Below are positions 1 through 8,035 of a stretch of DNA of 64,000 nt, one piece after another. The position numbers and the translations under genes are program-made. Every line of letters starts with the position of its first letter. The stretch's first letter is position 1. The notes beneath the pieces are model-generated. The model was not told the DNA's origin and did not search any database. It was given only the letters and a program-made list of their open reading frames with translations. Where the stretch lies: assembly GCF_028471905.1 (NCBI RefSeq), contig NZ_CP116902.1, positions 2,144,501 to 2,208,500 on the forward strand, written 5' to 3'. Origin of the DNA: Aneurinibacillus uraniidurans (GTDB lineage Bacteria > Bacillota > Bacilli > Aneurinibacillales > Aneurinibacillaceae).

Positions 1-153
1 TTCGCATGTGCCGCCAGAATATGCAATCGTAAACGGATGAGTAGAACCCTTGCTTCCCTCAGATGTTGATGCAGTTTTCTCATTTCCGCACGCCGTCATA
101 AGCCCCATGGCGAGCAGAATCGATAGTGCCCCTATTTTCTTTGCTTTCCTCAT
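1..153 (-). CDS. Substrate-binding lipoprotein, N-terminus only (cut by window start)
   Basis: The first 51 codons of an exported lipoprotein are visible. Two lysines and arginines near the start are followed by a hydrophobic stretch and a lipobox ending LMTAC-G, so signal peptidase II would cleave before the Cys. The mature start continues through a Ser/Thr-rich linker to a segment HPFTIAYSGGTCE, which resembles the first beta strand of ABC-transporter periplasmic-binding proteins of the sulfonate/nitrate type. The ATG at 153 has a good GGAGAGG ribosome binding site. It lies 22 bp downstream of the metY stop on the same strand, so the two are probably cotranscribed and the ligand is likely a sulfur compound. 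The ligand is inferred from context only, and the rest of the gene lies outside the window. Confidence 0.7.
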   Translation of the reverse strand, partial: MRKAKKIGALSILLAMGLMTACGNEKTASTSEGSKGSTHPFTIAYSGGTCE

Positions 154-175
154 CGTTTTCCTCTCCTGCCCCTCT

Positions 176-1483
176 TTAATTTGTTACGTGATTTTGTACT
201 GCCACTTTTTGGAGTGCTTGCTCGAGATCGGCAATCAAATCATCTGGATCTTCAATGCCAATGGACAGTCGAATTAAATCAGGTGTAACCCCTGCCTCTG
301 TTAATTCTGCTTCCGAAAGCTGTGCATGTGTCGTGCTGGCCGGATGAATTACGAGAGATTTTGCATCCCCTACATTAGCTAAAAGAGAGAAAAGCTCCAG
401 GTTATTGATGAAGGCTTTTCCTGCTTCAAGACCACCTACAATGCCGAATGTAAAGATTGCACCCGGTCCTTTCGGGAAGTATTTCTTTGATAGCTCGTAA
501 TATTCGTTATTTTTTAACCCTGGATAGTTAACCCACGCTACTTGCGGATGATTTTGTAAGAACTCGACAACTTTTTTCGTATTAGCTACGTGCTTTTCTA
601 CGCGGAGCGATAACGTTTCAATCCCCTGTAGGAACAAAAAGGAGTTAAACGGACTAATCGCTGCTCCTGTATCTCGTAAATACTGCACGCGTGCCTTTAC
701 CGCATACGCGGCCGGTGCAAAGCTTTCTTCAAAACGAAGGCCACCGTAATTGGCATTCGGTTCAACAAATTCCGGGAACTTTCCGCTGGCAGCCCAGTCG
801 AATTTCCCACTATCGACCAGTAGTCCACCAATGGATGTACCGTGACCGCCAATAAATTTCGTAGCGGAATGAACGACGATATCTGCCCCATGTTCAATTG
901 GTTTCAGCAGATACGGGGTAGCAAATGTATTGTCGACGATGAGTGGAATACCATTCTCATGTGCAATATCCGCTACTGCCTGAATGTCGATGATATTAAT
1001 ACCTGGATTCCCGATACTCTCGATGTAGATGGCTTTTGTCCGATCTGTAATGGTAGCACGGAAGTTTTCCGGATCGTCTGGATCAACAAATGTGGTATGA
1101 ATCCCGAGTTTTGGAAGCGTAACGGAAAACAGATTGTACGTACCGCCATACAATGTGCCAGCTGATACGATCTCGTCTCCCGCACTCGCTACATTGAGGA
1201 TCGAATATGTAATTGCTGCGGCGCCGGAAGCGACGGCCAGTGCTGCAACGCCTCCTTCAAGAGCGGCAATACGTTGTTCTAATACTTCATTCGTTGGATT
1301 ACCAGTACGCGTGTAAAGATGCCCTGCTTCCTTGAGTGAAAATAAAGAGATCGCCTGCTCTATGTTCTCAAAGGAAAAAGATGTTGTCTGATAAATCGGC
1401 ACCGCACGTGCACCCGTTGTTGCATCCGGCTTTTGTCCAGCATGAACTTGCAATGTGTCAAACTTCAAGTTTTTGTCTCCCAT
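176..1483 (-). CDS. metY: O-acetylhomoserine sulfhydrylase (PLP enzyme)
   Basis: This is a cytosolic Cys/Met-metabolism PLP enzyme of fold type I that makes homocysteine from O-acetylhomoserine and sulfide. The protein starts [17 protein letters not shown], typical of the MetY/CysD branch. It carries the [11 protein letters not shown] cofactor loop and the Schiff-base lysine in [11 protein letters not shown]. The length of 435 residues is typical of O-acetylhomoserine aminocarboxypropyltransferases and longer than cystathionine gamma-synthases. I chose the ATG at 1483, preceded by AGGAGGAAGAG. The open frame runs on upstream to 1573, but that stretch crosses an attenuator hairpin. The lipoprotein gene follows at 22 bp. 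MetY versus another family member is a family-level call. Confidence 0.92.
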   Translation of the reverse strand: MGDKNLKFDTLQVHAGQKPDATTGARAVPIYQTTSFSFENIEQAISLFSLKEAGHLYTRTGNPTNEVLEQRIAALEGGVAALAVASGAAAITYSILNVASAGDEIVSAGTLYGGTYNLFSVTLPKLGIHTTFVDPDDPENFRATITDRTKAIYIESIGNPGINIIDIQAVADIAHENGIPLIVDNTFATPYLLKPIEHGADIVVHSATKFIGGHGTSIGGLLVDSGKFDWAASGKFPEFVEPNANYGGLRFEESFAPAAYAVKARVQYLRDTGAAISPFNSFLFLQGIETLSLRVEKHVANTKKVVEFLQNHPQVAWVNYPGLKNNEYYELSKKYFPKGPGAIFTFGIVGGLEAGKAFINNLELFSLLANVGDAKSLVIHPASTTHAQLSEAELTEAGVTPDLIRLSIGIEDPDDLIADLEQALQKVAVQNHVTN

Positions 1484-1510
1484 ATCTCTTCCTCCTGTTA
1501 CATGTGTCAA

Positions 1511-1553
1511 CCAACAAAAAAAGACCAAATTTATTGTCGAAATAAATTTGGTC
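1511..1553 (-). terminator. Leader transcription attenuator of metY
   Basis: On the transcript, GACCAAATTTATT pairs with AATAAATTTGGTC around a 5-nt loop and is followed at once by a run of seven U. This is a perfect intrinsic terminator placed between the promoter and the metY ribosome binding site, so transcription is probably attenuated. An upstream leader segment, CCAACAAATTTAATAAG, could pair with the terminator arm as an antiterminator. The leader of about 130 nt lacks the conserved S-box (SAM-I) and T-box core sequences, so the sensing factor is unknown. Confidence 0.75.
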
Positions 1554-1554
1554 T

Positions 1555-1566
1555 CCAGACGTCTGG
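1555..1566. promoter_or_regulatory. Perfect 12-bp palindrome in metY leader
   Basis: CCAGACGTCTGG is a perfect palindrome directly 5' of the attenuator hairpin. It could be a protein operator or, as RNA, an added stem stacked on the terminator. No matching regulator is known to me. Confidence 0.5.
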
Positions 1567-1613
1567 TCAACACGCACTAATAATAAAGTATTCTTATTAA
1601 ATTTGTTGGTTTA

Positions 1614-1642
1614 ATAATATAGTGCTTAGTTGTTTCTGTCAA
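1614..1642 (-). promoter_or_regulatory. SigmaA promoter of metY
   Basis: On the minus strand a perfect TTGACA (-35, 1637-1642) and TATTAT (-10, 1614-1619) are separated by 17 bp. Transcription should start near 1606, giving a leader of about 125 nt before the ATG at 1483. Confidence 0.8.
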
Positions 1643-1735
1643 CAATGATTTTGAATGTAGAGTATGTACCAAAATCAGGCTCGAAAAGCGGCCTTTGTCC
1701 ACAGATGTTTGTCCATACGTCTGTAACTGTACTCT

Positions 1736-1743
1736 CATATGAT
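1736..1743 (+). promoter_or_regulatory. Possible sporulation (SigE/SigK-type) -10 element
   Basis: CATATGAT fits the CATAnnnT -10 pattern used by mother-cell sigma factors. It lies about 40 bp before the ATG of the Arg-rich gene with a ribosome binding site in between. The -35 region is not clear, so this is suggestive only. Confidence 0.4.
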
Positions 1744-1777
1744 GGAAATATACCAGAGCAAAGGAAGTGTTAGAGTA

Positions 1778-1990
1778 ATGTGTAACCGTGGATTCGATTC
1801 CTTCTTCAACGATATCGATTTTGGATTCCCATCATTTGACCGCTGCGATGACTTCTTTGATGGCTGCGATCGTGATTGTGACTGCGATTGCTGCTGTCGC
1901 CGAGTAATCCGCCGCCGTCGTCGCCGTGTAATTCGCCGCCGCATAGTCCGTCGTCGTGTACGTCGCGTAATTCGTCGCCGTGTATTTTAA
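1778..1990 (+). CDS. Small Cys/Asp- and Arg-rich protein, possible spore-coat component
   Basis: A 70-residue protein with two halves of opposite charge. The N-terminal part is rich in Phe, Asp and Cys, with the motif CDRDCDCDCCC. The C-terminal part is built from RRVIRRR and RRIVRRR-type repeats and ends RRVF. Such strongly basic repeats with a Cys cluster recall coat morphogenetic proteins such as CotG, but I see no true homology. The ATG at 1778 follows AAAGGAAGTG. An in-frame ATG pair at 1739-1744 lies inside the putative -10, so it is less likely. A strong terminator follows directly, making this a monocistronic unit. The opposite-strand frame here is a shadow. Confidence 0.6.
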   Translation: MCNRGFDSFFNDIDFGFPSFDRCDDFFDGCDRDCDCDCCCRRVIRRRRRRVIRRRIVRRRVRRVIRRRVF

Positions 1991-1995
1991 ATAAA

Positions 1996-2036
1996 CAAAA
2001 ACAGCCGGCTTTTTACCTAAGTCGGCTGTTTTTTCT
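1996..2036. terminator. Bidirectional intrinsic terminator
   Basis: The arms ACAGCCG (2001-2007) and CGGCTGT (2023-2029) are followed by T-rich sequence on the plus strand and preceded by AAAAA, so the hairpin can end both the Arg-rich gene and the convergent glycosyltransferase gene. Confidence 0.8.
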
Positions 2037-2041
2037 GTTCC

Positions 2042-3280
2042 TTACGATACATCTTCAATACGCATGGAGCGAGTATGAGCGGTATGGCTCCATTCTGTAT
2101 TGTTGCTTGTAAAGAAAGCAACCACAGTTACGGGAATCCATGTAATCAAAAACACCGGATACGCCAATAACCCAAGGTATCCCCTGAGAGGTACGCGCTC
2201 AATCATCATTGCAAGCGGTGTTTGTGCGTACAAGGCAATATTAATCGCCCACCAGAACCAGTTTGGCAGTGTTTTCGTTAGCCCAAGCTGGTCATACAGC
2301 GGAGTTGCCACCTGCAAGTACAGCATAAGCGTTGTCATCGCCACAATTAAGAGCCGCATCGGCTGGAACAAATACAGAGCCGCATCGAACTGAGAAAGAT
2401 TACGAGTGCGGGCGGATTTGAACAGAAGCGGCCAGAAATAATGACGCGCACAGTAAAAATGCCCCTGCATCCAGCGCAGACGCTGCTTCATCGAGCTCGC
2501 AAGCGTCAGCGGTTTTTCATCATATACAATCGCATTATGCGCCCAGGACGGATAAATCTCCCGCTCGACACAGCGGGCCGTGAACTCCACATCTTCTGTA
2601 AGCGATGTAGCGTTCCAGCCCATTTCTTTGAGCAGATCTGTATCCACACAAATGCCTGTCCCTCCGAGTGAATTAGCCATTTTGAGATTATAGCGGGCAA
2701 GCTGCCACATCCGGTTCATAAACCAGTACGTCACTGCATACGAAATTGTCACCCAGGAATCGTACGGATTTTTTGTATCCAGATACGCTTGTACAACTTT
2801 CGAGCCGTCGACAAGCTTTTCATTCATTTCACGCAGGAAATTGCGACTGACAAGATTGTCCGCATCAAAAATAACGACCGCATTATACTGACGCTTGCGC
2901 TGCCATAGCTTTTCAAACATCCATTCCAGCGCATGTCCCTTGCCACGCTTCTCGCTATTAAACCGCTCCATCGCATACAAATTGTGCGCCCGAACGATAT
3001 CTGCGGTACGATCCGTGCAATTATCACAAATAACAAAAATATCGAACAGCTCTTTCGGATAATCAAGCAACTTTAAGTTTTCAAGCAGCGGCGCAATGAC
3101 TTGTTCTTCATTATGTGCAGCCACAATTACCGCAAATGATTTCTCCGGTGCATGCACACATTGTTCTTTCTTGCGAAAAAAGCCGGCAAGCCCAATCGTA
3201 ATTTGATAGGTGCTAATGGTTCCGGTAATAATCTGCAGTATGATAAATAAATCATCCAGCAAATTTGCCAACATCGTCAT
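2042..3280 (-). CDS. Membrane-bound GT2 family glycosyltransferase
   Basis: A 412-residue inverting GT-A glycosyltransferase of the cellulose/hyaluronan-synthase type. An N-terminal membrane segment (about residues 8-30) precedes the nucleotide-sugar domain. That domain has IVAAHNEE, the ICDNCTDRT loop, the metal-binding FDADN motif, the acceptor/base motif in SLTEDVEF and the QRLRWMQGH motif of processive enzymes. Three or four hydrophobic segments follow at the C-terminus. The likely role is polymerising or transferring sugars for an extracellular polysaccharide at the cytoplasmic membrane. The neighbouring DUF2334 protein, in the deacetylase superfamily, fits a polysaccharide role and lies 24 bp upstream on the same strand. 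The sugar cannot be read from the sequence. Confidence 0.85.
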   Translation of the reverse strand: MTMLANLLDDLFIILQIITGTISTYQITIGLAGFFRKKEQCVHAPEKSFAVIVAAHNEEQVIAPLLENLKLLDYPKELFDIFVICDNCTDRTADIVRAHNLYAMERFNSEKRGKGHALEWMFEKLWQRKRQYNAVVIFDADNLVSRNFLREMNEKLVDGSKVVQAYLDTKNPYDSWVTISYAVTYWFMNRMWQLARYNLKMANSLGGTGICVDTDLLKEMGWNATSLTEDVEFTARCVEREIYPSWAHNAIVYDEKPLTLASSMKQRLRWMQGHFYCARHYFWPLLFKSARTRNLSQFDAALYLFQPMRLLIVAMTTLMLYLQVATPLYDQLGLTKTLPNWFWWAINIALYAQTPLAMMIERVPLRGYLGLLAYPVFLITWIPVTVVAFFTSNNTEWSHTAHTRSMRIEDVS

Positions 3281-3303
3281 AAACGAACATCCTCCTAATC
3301 TTT

Positions 3304-5178
3304 TTACCGCTTGTTTGGTTGAAAAGAAAGACTGATGTCTACCCCTTGATGTTTTGTCTCCCAGACGCCGATATCGGCACGGCCATTGCCGTCAAAATCC
3401 GCACACAGCGCCATGCTTCCCCCGCGTGCCCACGGCCCGTATGTCGGAAGAAGTTTCGTAAACGAAGAACCTGTACTCTGCCATACATCCCAGAGACCAC
3501 TTGCGGGGTCATATGCGATCAGATCACATTTCCCATCCCCGTTCGTATCTCCAGTCAACCATTGTATATTCTTCCACTGATCACAAGATTTTAAAGCAAT
3601 ACCATTTGTTTTAAAATCTCTTCTATCTCGAAAAATATGCACCATGTGAGAAGATGATGATACTTCCATCCATTCATCTACTCCATCCCCGTCAATATCC
3701 CCTGTCAAAAGGACCGCATCTGCCGCTATCGTACCGGTTCGTCCGACTGTAAATTGCCCATTTGTATTGCGCATAAGCTTCCAACTCGTTGCATTCTGCC
3801 AGAGCACATCTTCATGCCCATCTCCATCAAAGTCTCCTGTTAGAAGAGCTACCCCCTCAGGTGGAAGTTGACCATATGCACGTGCCTTGGCAAAAGAAGT
3901 TCCAGTCGATTCAAAAACAGCCGTGCGACCAGATTTACGATCATACGAAAGCAAATCTTTTCGTCCATCTCCACTTATATCTGCGAGAGTAAGAATCTCG
4001 TCCGATCCAAAAGCGTGCCTCAGAAAACAACGTCTATCCGGCTGACTACGATTACGCGGCCAGCGGAAGTCCCCCATCTGTACGTAAATCGCTGATCCAT
4101 CGTCTATGACAAGCGAAGCGAACCCGCTCCCCGTAACATCTCCCGTCATCAGGTGTACAGGCGCACCCGACAGCGACAGGCGATGCGCTGGCGTAAACGG
4201 CACAACCTCATGAAGCGACATCCAGGTAAACCCGCTTTTTCGCACACCGGCTACAAGCTGCTGTAGGCCCGATGTTTCTCCGGCACGGTATCGATAGAGC
4301 GGCAGGCCATCTTGCATAACCGGTGTACCATCTGAATGATGGACCGGCTCCATATGTCCGAATTCAAGATATGGATGATAAAACAGCGAGGCAAGCCCTT
4401 TATACGTCTGAAGTTTTTTGACGATCGTAGCCGATGAATGACCGGCATGCACATACGACAGAGGTGCAGGCACATACACAGAACCGGCCGTTTCCTTGTG
4501 GTATGTATTGGTTGTTTCATACACATTCATATCCCGTAACGAAACAAGCGAGTGAAAATCAGGCTGATATAAGATTCCCATATACGAGCGAAATACTTCT
4601 TCCTGTGCCCGTGTATCCGTGTAATGGGGCGATTCCCAGAATGCCGGAACAAGTCCAACACGGTCAAATGCCCGCAAACTTTTTTCGATTCGTTCTGCAG
4701 CATATGATGTTGTTTTTGTATCCGGGACACCCGCTACATTAAACTCAAATCCAACGCCTGTATTTTGAGTTCCATCTGGAAGTGAACGGTCACCGTATTG
4801 ATGCGTATAGCCGTGCATGCCAAGCACCGCCCCCTTCGCCTGTGCATCCCGAAGCAGGCGAGCTAACTGGCGAACATTCTCCGCTGGCTTCTCATCATCA
4901 AACCCGTGATCATAACGTGAACCGTCCCCTCCTATGGATACCGCTCGTGGAATGACCGCTACAGAAAATGGGACGTTCTGTTCCTGCAAGTACGTAAATA
5001 CCGCTCGCAGCCGTCCCAGTTCCTCTGGCGATCGATACGGGCTTCCCGGTGTAATATCCTCCAGCCTGAGAAGTGCATATCCTTTGCTGTAGTTTGGCAG
5101 TTCATTCGTGCGCCCAATCGATGGGAACGGGCTTGCGAGGACTGCGATAAGCAGTAGAATAAGCCCCCATCTTTTCAT
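3304..5178 (-). CDS. Exported DUF2334 (deacetylase-like) protein with FG-GAP repeats
   Basis: A 624-residue secreted protein. A signal peptide (MKRWGLILLLIAVLASPFPSIG) leads into a polysaccharide-deacetylase-like DUF2334 domain (about residues 40-330). Visible motifs there are RLEDITPG, SVAVIPR, LGMHGYTHQ, WESPHYT and a late FYHPYLEFGH histidine motif. The C-terminal 270 residues hold at least four FG-GAP/VCBS beta-propeller repeats with calcium-loop-like D-x-D-G-D-G signatures such as DISGDGRKDLLSYD, GDFDGDGHEDVLWQ and GDIDGDGVDEW. The ATG at 5178, after AGGGGGAATGT, starts the signal peptide. The open frame extends further upstream but overlaps the next gene. The domains suggest a wall- or polysaccharide-associated hydrolase or binder. 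Activity is not proven. Confidence 0.82.
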   Translation of the reverse strand: MKRWGLILLLIAVLASPFPSIGRTNELPNYSKGYALLRLEDITPGSPYRSPEELGRLRAVFTYLQEQNVPFSVAVIPRAVSIGGDGSRYDHGFDDEKPAENVRQLARLLRDAQAKGAVLGMHGYTHQYGDRSLPDGTQNTGVGFEFNVAGVPDTKTTSYAAERIEKSLRAFDRVGLVPAFWESPHYTDTRAQEEVFRSYMGILYQPDFHSLVSLRDMNVYETTNTYHKETAGSVYVPAPLSYVHAGHSSATIVKKLQTYKGLASLFYHPYLEFGHMEPVHHSDGTPVMQDGLPLYRYRAGETSGLQQLVAGVRKSGFTWMSLHEVVPFTPAHRLSLSGAPVHLMTGDVTGSGFASLVIDDGSAIYVQMGDFRWPRNRSQPDRRCFLRHAFGSDEILTLADISGDGRKDLLSYDRKSGRTAVFESTGTSFAKARAYGQLPPEGVALLTGDFDGDGHEDVLWQNATSWKLMRNTNGQFTVGRTGTIAADAVLLTGDIDGDGVDEWMEVSSSSHMVHIFRDRRDFKTNGIALKSCDQWKNIQWLTGDTNGDGKCDLIAYDPASGLWDVWQSTGSSFTKLLPTYGPWARGGSMALCADFDGNGRADIGVWETKHQGVDISLSFQPNKR

Positions 5179-5198
5179 ACATTCCCCCTGGTTTTCGA

Positions 5199-6134
5199 CT
5201 ATCCAAGCTTGGCAGCCGGGCAGATTTGGCGATAGTTGCACATGATACAGGTAGACGGCTCTCCCACACCATGGAAGGATTCTTCCGTGAGTGGGCGATT
5301 ATAGTAATCATCTGCACTATACTGCTTCATGCTTTCCGTACTGACACGAATTTTATGCGCGATTATATCAAGCTCTTCTTCATTCGGCACCGTTCGATCG
5401 CATATTCCGTCCAGTAAATATTCAGTCCGTACCTCGATCTGCTCAAGCGGAACCCCATAGCATTCATTCACATACAGGGCATATAGCCAGAGCTGCTCGC
5501 GATTTTTTTCGCTAATCCGGCCGGTCTTCCAATCCGCAATTACCCAGATGCCATCCGGGCGGCGATACAAGGCATCCAGTTTGACATATACTTTTGTATC
5601 ATGAATCGTAATGTGATTAAGCTGCTCTACTTCTACAATGGTGCACGTTTGATCTCTCACAAGTTCCCGCCACGTGTCGCTTTCCAGTAAGCCATGGGCG
5701 CATACAGGCATCCGGGCAGCGATAGCCTCTACACGAGCGGGAGCAAGCTCTCCTTCATAATACATCTCGTGTAACATCGTATATTGCTTCGGGTATGCCC
5801 ACCATTCATCCTTCTTTTTTGATTCGACATATGCTTGATTCAGTGACTGGCGTAGAAAACGGTTTACCGCTGCTTCATCTGGATACGCTTGCTGCGTCTC
5901 CCGTAAATCAAGGAGCTTCTGAGCAGCCGTATGGACGGCATCTCCTAGCAGGATATATAAATTCTTCAGTTGCTTAAGCCGGTAAGCGGTGCGGGCGGTA
6001 TCCGATGCAGTCATCAGCCACCCGCCATGCGCACCATAGTAATGGTAATAGTACTGACGCTTGCACGTATGAAACATATGATCGCGCGAAAGCGACCATG
6101 ACCATTCTGGATAAGGTGAAGTCTGGTATGCCAT
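5199..6134 (-). CDS. PD-(D/E)XK nuclease with AddB/Cas4-type Fe-S cluster
   Basis: A 311-residue RecB-family nuclease. Residues near 185-235 carry the PD-(D/E)XK core, including VIADWKTGRI with the catalytic Asp and Lys. One Cys lies near the N-terminus in HTCKRQYYYHYYG, and three lie near the C-terminus in CIMCNYRQICP (C-x2-C-x5-C). This is the split four-Cys arrangement that ligates a 4Fe-4S cluster in AddB and Cas4. It is like the AddB nuclease domain without the helicase part. The ATG at 6134 follows AGAAAGGAGAGAAGAC, and an earlier in-frame start at 6227 lacks a site. There is no cas gene nearby, so a repair or DNA-end processing role is more likely than CRISPR adaptation. Confidence 0.85.
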   Translation of the reverse strand: MAYQTSPYPEWSWSLSRDHMFHTCKRQYYYHYYGAHGGWLMTASDTARTAYRLKQLKNLYILLGDAVHTAAQKLLDLRETQQAYPDEAAVNRFLRQSLNQAYVESKKKDEWWAYPKQYTMLHEMYYEGELAPARVEAIAARMPVCAHGLLESDTWRELVRDQTCTIVEVEQLNHITIHDTKVYVKLDALYRRPDGIWVIADWKTGRISEKNREQLWLYALYVNECYGVPLEQIEVRTEYLLDGICDRTVPNEEELDIIAHKIRVSTESMKQYSADDYYNRPLTEESFHGVGEPSTCIMCNYRQICPAAKLG

Positions 6135-6328
6135 GTCTTCTCTCCTTTCTGCTGGAGCATCCGGTTTCTTGTCCAGAGCCAAAAAGCCGGTATAATAATC
6201 ATATGAAATATAGGATGGGGCATACACGGATAAATCTCACTAGTAGTATTTGTCAGTGATCCCTATATTTCCTCTATTTTTGCATAATCTATTGTACTTG
6301 ATTTTCTAAAATATACGAGGACACATAT

Positions 6329-6841
6329 ATGACACCAAAAGCTTTGCTAGACTATCTTGTTTATTTTCACGCAAAACGTGATTATTTTGAATGCCACGAA
6401 GTTCTAGAAGAATATTGGAAAAGTCTTGACTCGGACCAAAATCGCGATGTATGGGTCGGTCTTATTCAGATTGCGGTCGGACTGTATCATCAGCGGCGCG
6501 GTAATCTGGCAGGTGCCAAGAAAATGCTGACTGCGGCTCTCACCCAGCTTGCACCTACAGAATTAGAGCAGCTCGGCTTTGCAGGAGATGCTCTTCGAAA
6601 CGAGATCAGCAAACGCGTGCTCGATATCGAAGCGGGCATGTCGTATACCGATTTGAATCTTCCGCTACACCTGGAGTTAGCCGCACGATGTGAAAAACGG
6701 TGCGCAGCAGAAGGGATTCACTGGCTGTCTGCTACGGATTTTTCTGATACCTTTCTCATCCATAAGCATAAGCTGCGCGACCGCAGCGATGTTATCGCGG
6801 AACGAAATCGCCGCCTTACCAAGCGCAACCAGAGCGAATAA
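6329..6841 (+). CDS. DUF309 domain protein
   Basis: A 170-residue all-helical protein with the DUF309 hallmark ECHEVLEEYWK near residues 23-33, followed by VGLIQIAVGLYHQRRGN. The family is widespread in Bacillales (YpuF type) and has no established biochemical function; the conserved His and Glu residues suggest a metal or ligand pocket. It is transcribed alone, and the start at 6329 is preceded by GAGGACACATAT, a modest site. Confidence 0.85.
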   Translation: MTPKALLDYLVYFHAKRDYFECHEVLEEYWKSLDSDQNRDVWVGLIQIAVGLYHQRRGNLAGAKKMLTAALTQLAPTELEQLGFAGDALRNEISKRVLDIEAGMSYTDLNLPLHLELAARCEKRCAAEGIHWLSATDFSDTFLIHKHKLRDRSDVIAERNRRLTKRNQSE

Positions 6842-6846
6842 CCTTT

Positions 6847-6890
6847 CATAACTAACCCCGCCCATTTACATGTGGGCGGGGTTAGTTTAT
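6847..6890. terminator. Convergent-gene terminator hairpin
   Basis: AACTAACCCCGCCCA and its complement TGGGCGGGGTTAGTT form a GC-rich 15-bp stem with a short loop between the DUF309 gene and the convergent yqkE-like gene. The T-tracts are weak on both sides. Confidence 0.75.
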
Positions 6891-6905
6891 CTCAAACAAT
6901 TATTT

Positions 6906-7157
6906 TTATTTGAATTTTTTCCAATCGAGCTTACTTTCATCTAGCAGCTCAGAAAATGACTTGTTTTTCTCCCGCGCCTTCTGTTCCGCACGCTGCTGCT
7001 CTACTGCTGCTGCACGCTTTTTTTCCTCTTCCTCCCGCATCGTCCGCGACATATCTTTTAATTTATCGAGCGTTCCTTTTCCAAGCAAGTCTTTCAAAGT
7101 TGCTCCTTCCTCAGAAGGCTTCGATACTTGTCCGCCTGTTCGTTTTTGTTTCGCCAT
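6906..7157 (-). CDS. yqkE: YqkE-like DUF3886 protein
   Basis: An 83-residue, very hydrophilic protein. The start MAKQKRTGGQVSK is followed by DLLGKGTLDKLKDM, a long Glu/Lys/Ala/Arg coiled-coil region, and the C-terminal SFSELLDESKLDWKKFK that marks the B. subtilis YqkE/DUF3886 family. Function is unknown. It is a single gene opposite the DUF309 gene, with the ATG at 7157 behind a GAAGGGAATG site. Confidence 0.8.
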   Translation of the reverse strand: MAKQKRTGGQVSKPSEEGATLKDLLGKGTLDKLKDMSRTMREEEEKKRAAAVEQQRAEQKAREKNKSFSELLDESKLDWKKFK

Positions 7158-7289
7158 TCGACATTCATTCCCTTCTATTTACAAATTTTGTAGTTCTATT
7201 AGTCTCGTCCATGCATATACATGTACATAATCACCGGTGAAATCCAAATCCATTCTGTAGCCTTGTATGCAGACGAAAGGAGCTAGCAC

Positions 7290-8006
7290 ATGTTTACTTT
7301 TGTTAGAAGATTAATTTCGTACTGGATCATTGTTCTACTGGTACCCGTGTGTACTTTGTTTCTGGACACCCATACAACCCCATTATCGCATACGCCGTCG
7401 CGTGAGAAACTCCAGCAATCAGCCTCATCCGCTGATCTTCTTCCGAATCCGTTTTTGGCCCATCCTGCCTCTCCTCCCGTATCTACCCCGCTTATGGTGT
7501 CAAAAAAGTCAGCGCCAACCGTTCTGTCCGTTTCGACACCGAAGCGCATCCCTTCAATCGCTGTCCAGAGGAAACGTAACGAAATTCCTTTAAAAACAGC
7601 AACGTCTCCTCCTACGTCTACAACTAGCACGCAGAAACGCACAATCACAGCCAACAGCCAGACTCCTAAACAATACGCAGAAAAGTTCCGCGGCAATATC
7701 TCCGCGTATACGAACGGGCTAAGTGAAACCGGAAAAACGTCGCGCCATCCGGACTATGGAATTACAGCAAGCGGACATCGTGCAAAAGCAGGTGTTACGG
7801 TTGCAGCAGGTCGCCATATTCCGTATGGAACGGTGTTATACATTGAAGGCATCGGCTACCGGACTGTATATGACCGGGGTGGGGCCATCAAAGGAAACAA
7901 AATCGATGTGTTTATGTCTAATATGGCACAAGTGAACGCATTCGGTCGTCGCCATCTTGATGTATACATCGTCAAATGGGGCGATGGCAAACGAAAGCCT
8001 CGCTAG
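7290..8006 (+). CDS. 3D-domain cell-wall protein (YuiC-like)
   Basis: A 238-residue protein with an N-terminal membrane anchor or uncleaved signal (about residues 10-27). A Ser/Thr/Pro-rich linker of about 110 residues leads to a C-terminal 3D domain (about residues 145-236). That domain shows the three conserved aspartates and double-psi barrel motifs YGITASGHRAK, IPYGTVLYI and VYDRGGAIKGNKIDVF. The fold is shared with MltA lytic transglycosylases and with the Rpf/YuiC muralytic family, so it probably cleaves peptidoglycan outside the membrane, for example during sporulation or outgrowth. The ATG at 7290 follows AAGGAGCTAGC. Confidence 0.85.
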   Translation: MFTFVRRLISYWIIVLLVPVCTLFLDTHTTPLSHTPSREKLQQSASSADLLPNPFLAHPASPPVSTPLMVSKKSAPTVLSVSTPKRIPSIAVQRKRNEIPLKTATSPPTSTTSTQKRTITANSQTPKQYAEKFRGNISAYTNGLSETGKTSRHPDYGITASGHRAKAGVTVAAGRHIPYGTVLYIEGIGYRTVYDRGGAIKGNKIDVFMSNMAQVNAFGRRHLDVYIVKWGDGKRKPR

Positions 8007-8035
8007 CTGTGCTGACTGATTGTTCGCTTACTCTC

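Noticed and set aside
1484-1573. Longer metY start at 1573
   Set aside because: The extension would be coded across the terminator hairpin and lacks a ribosome binding site, whereas the ATG at 1483 has AGGAGG.
1484-1620. S-box (SAM-I) or T-box riboswitch before metY
   Set aside because: Neither the S-box core nor a T-box sequence is present; only the attenuator is supported.
5199-6134. Cas4 of a CRISPR system
   Set aside because: Fe-S nuclease features fit Cas4, but there are no repeats, cas1 or cas2 nearby and AddB similarity is better.
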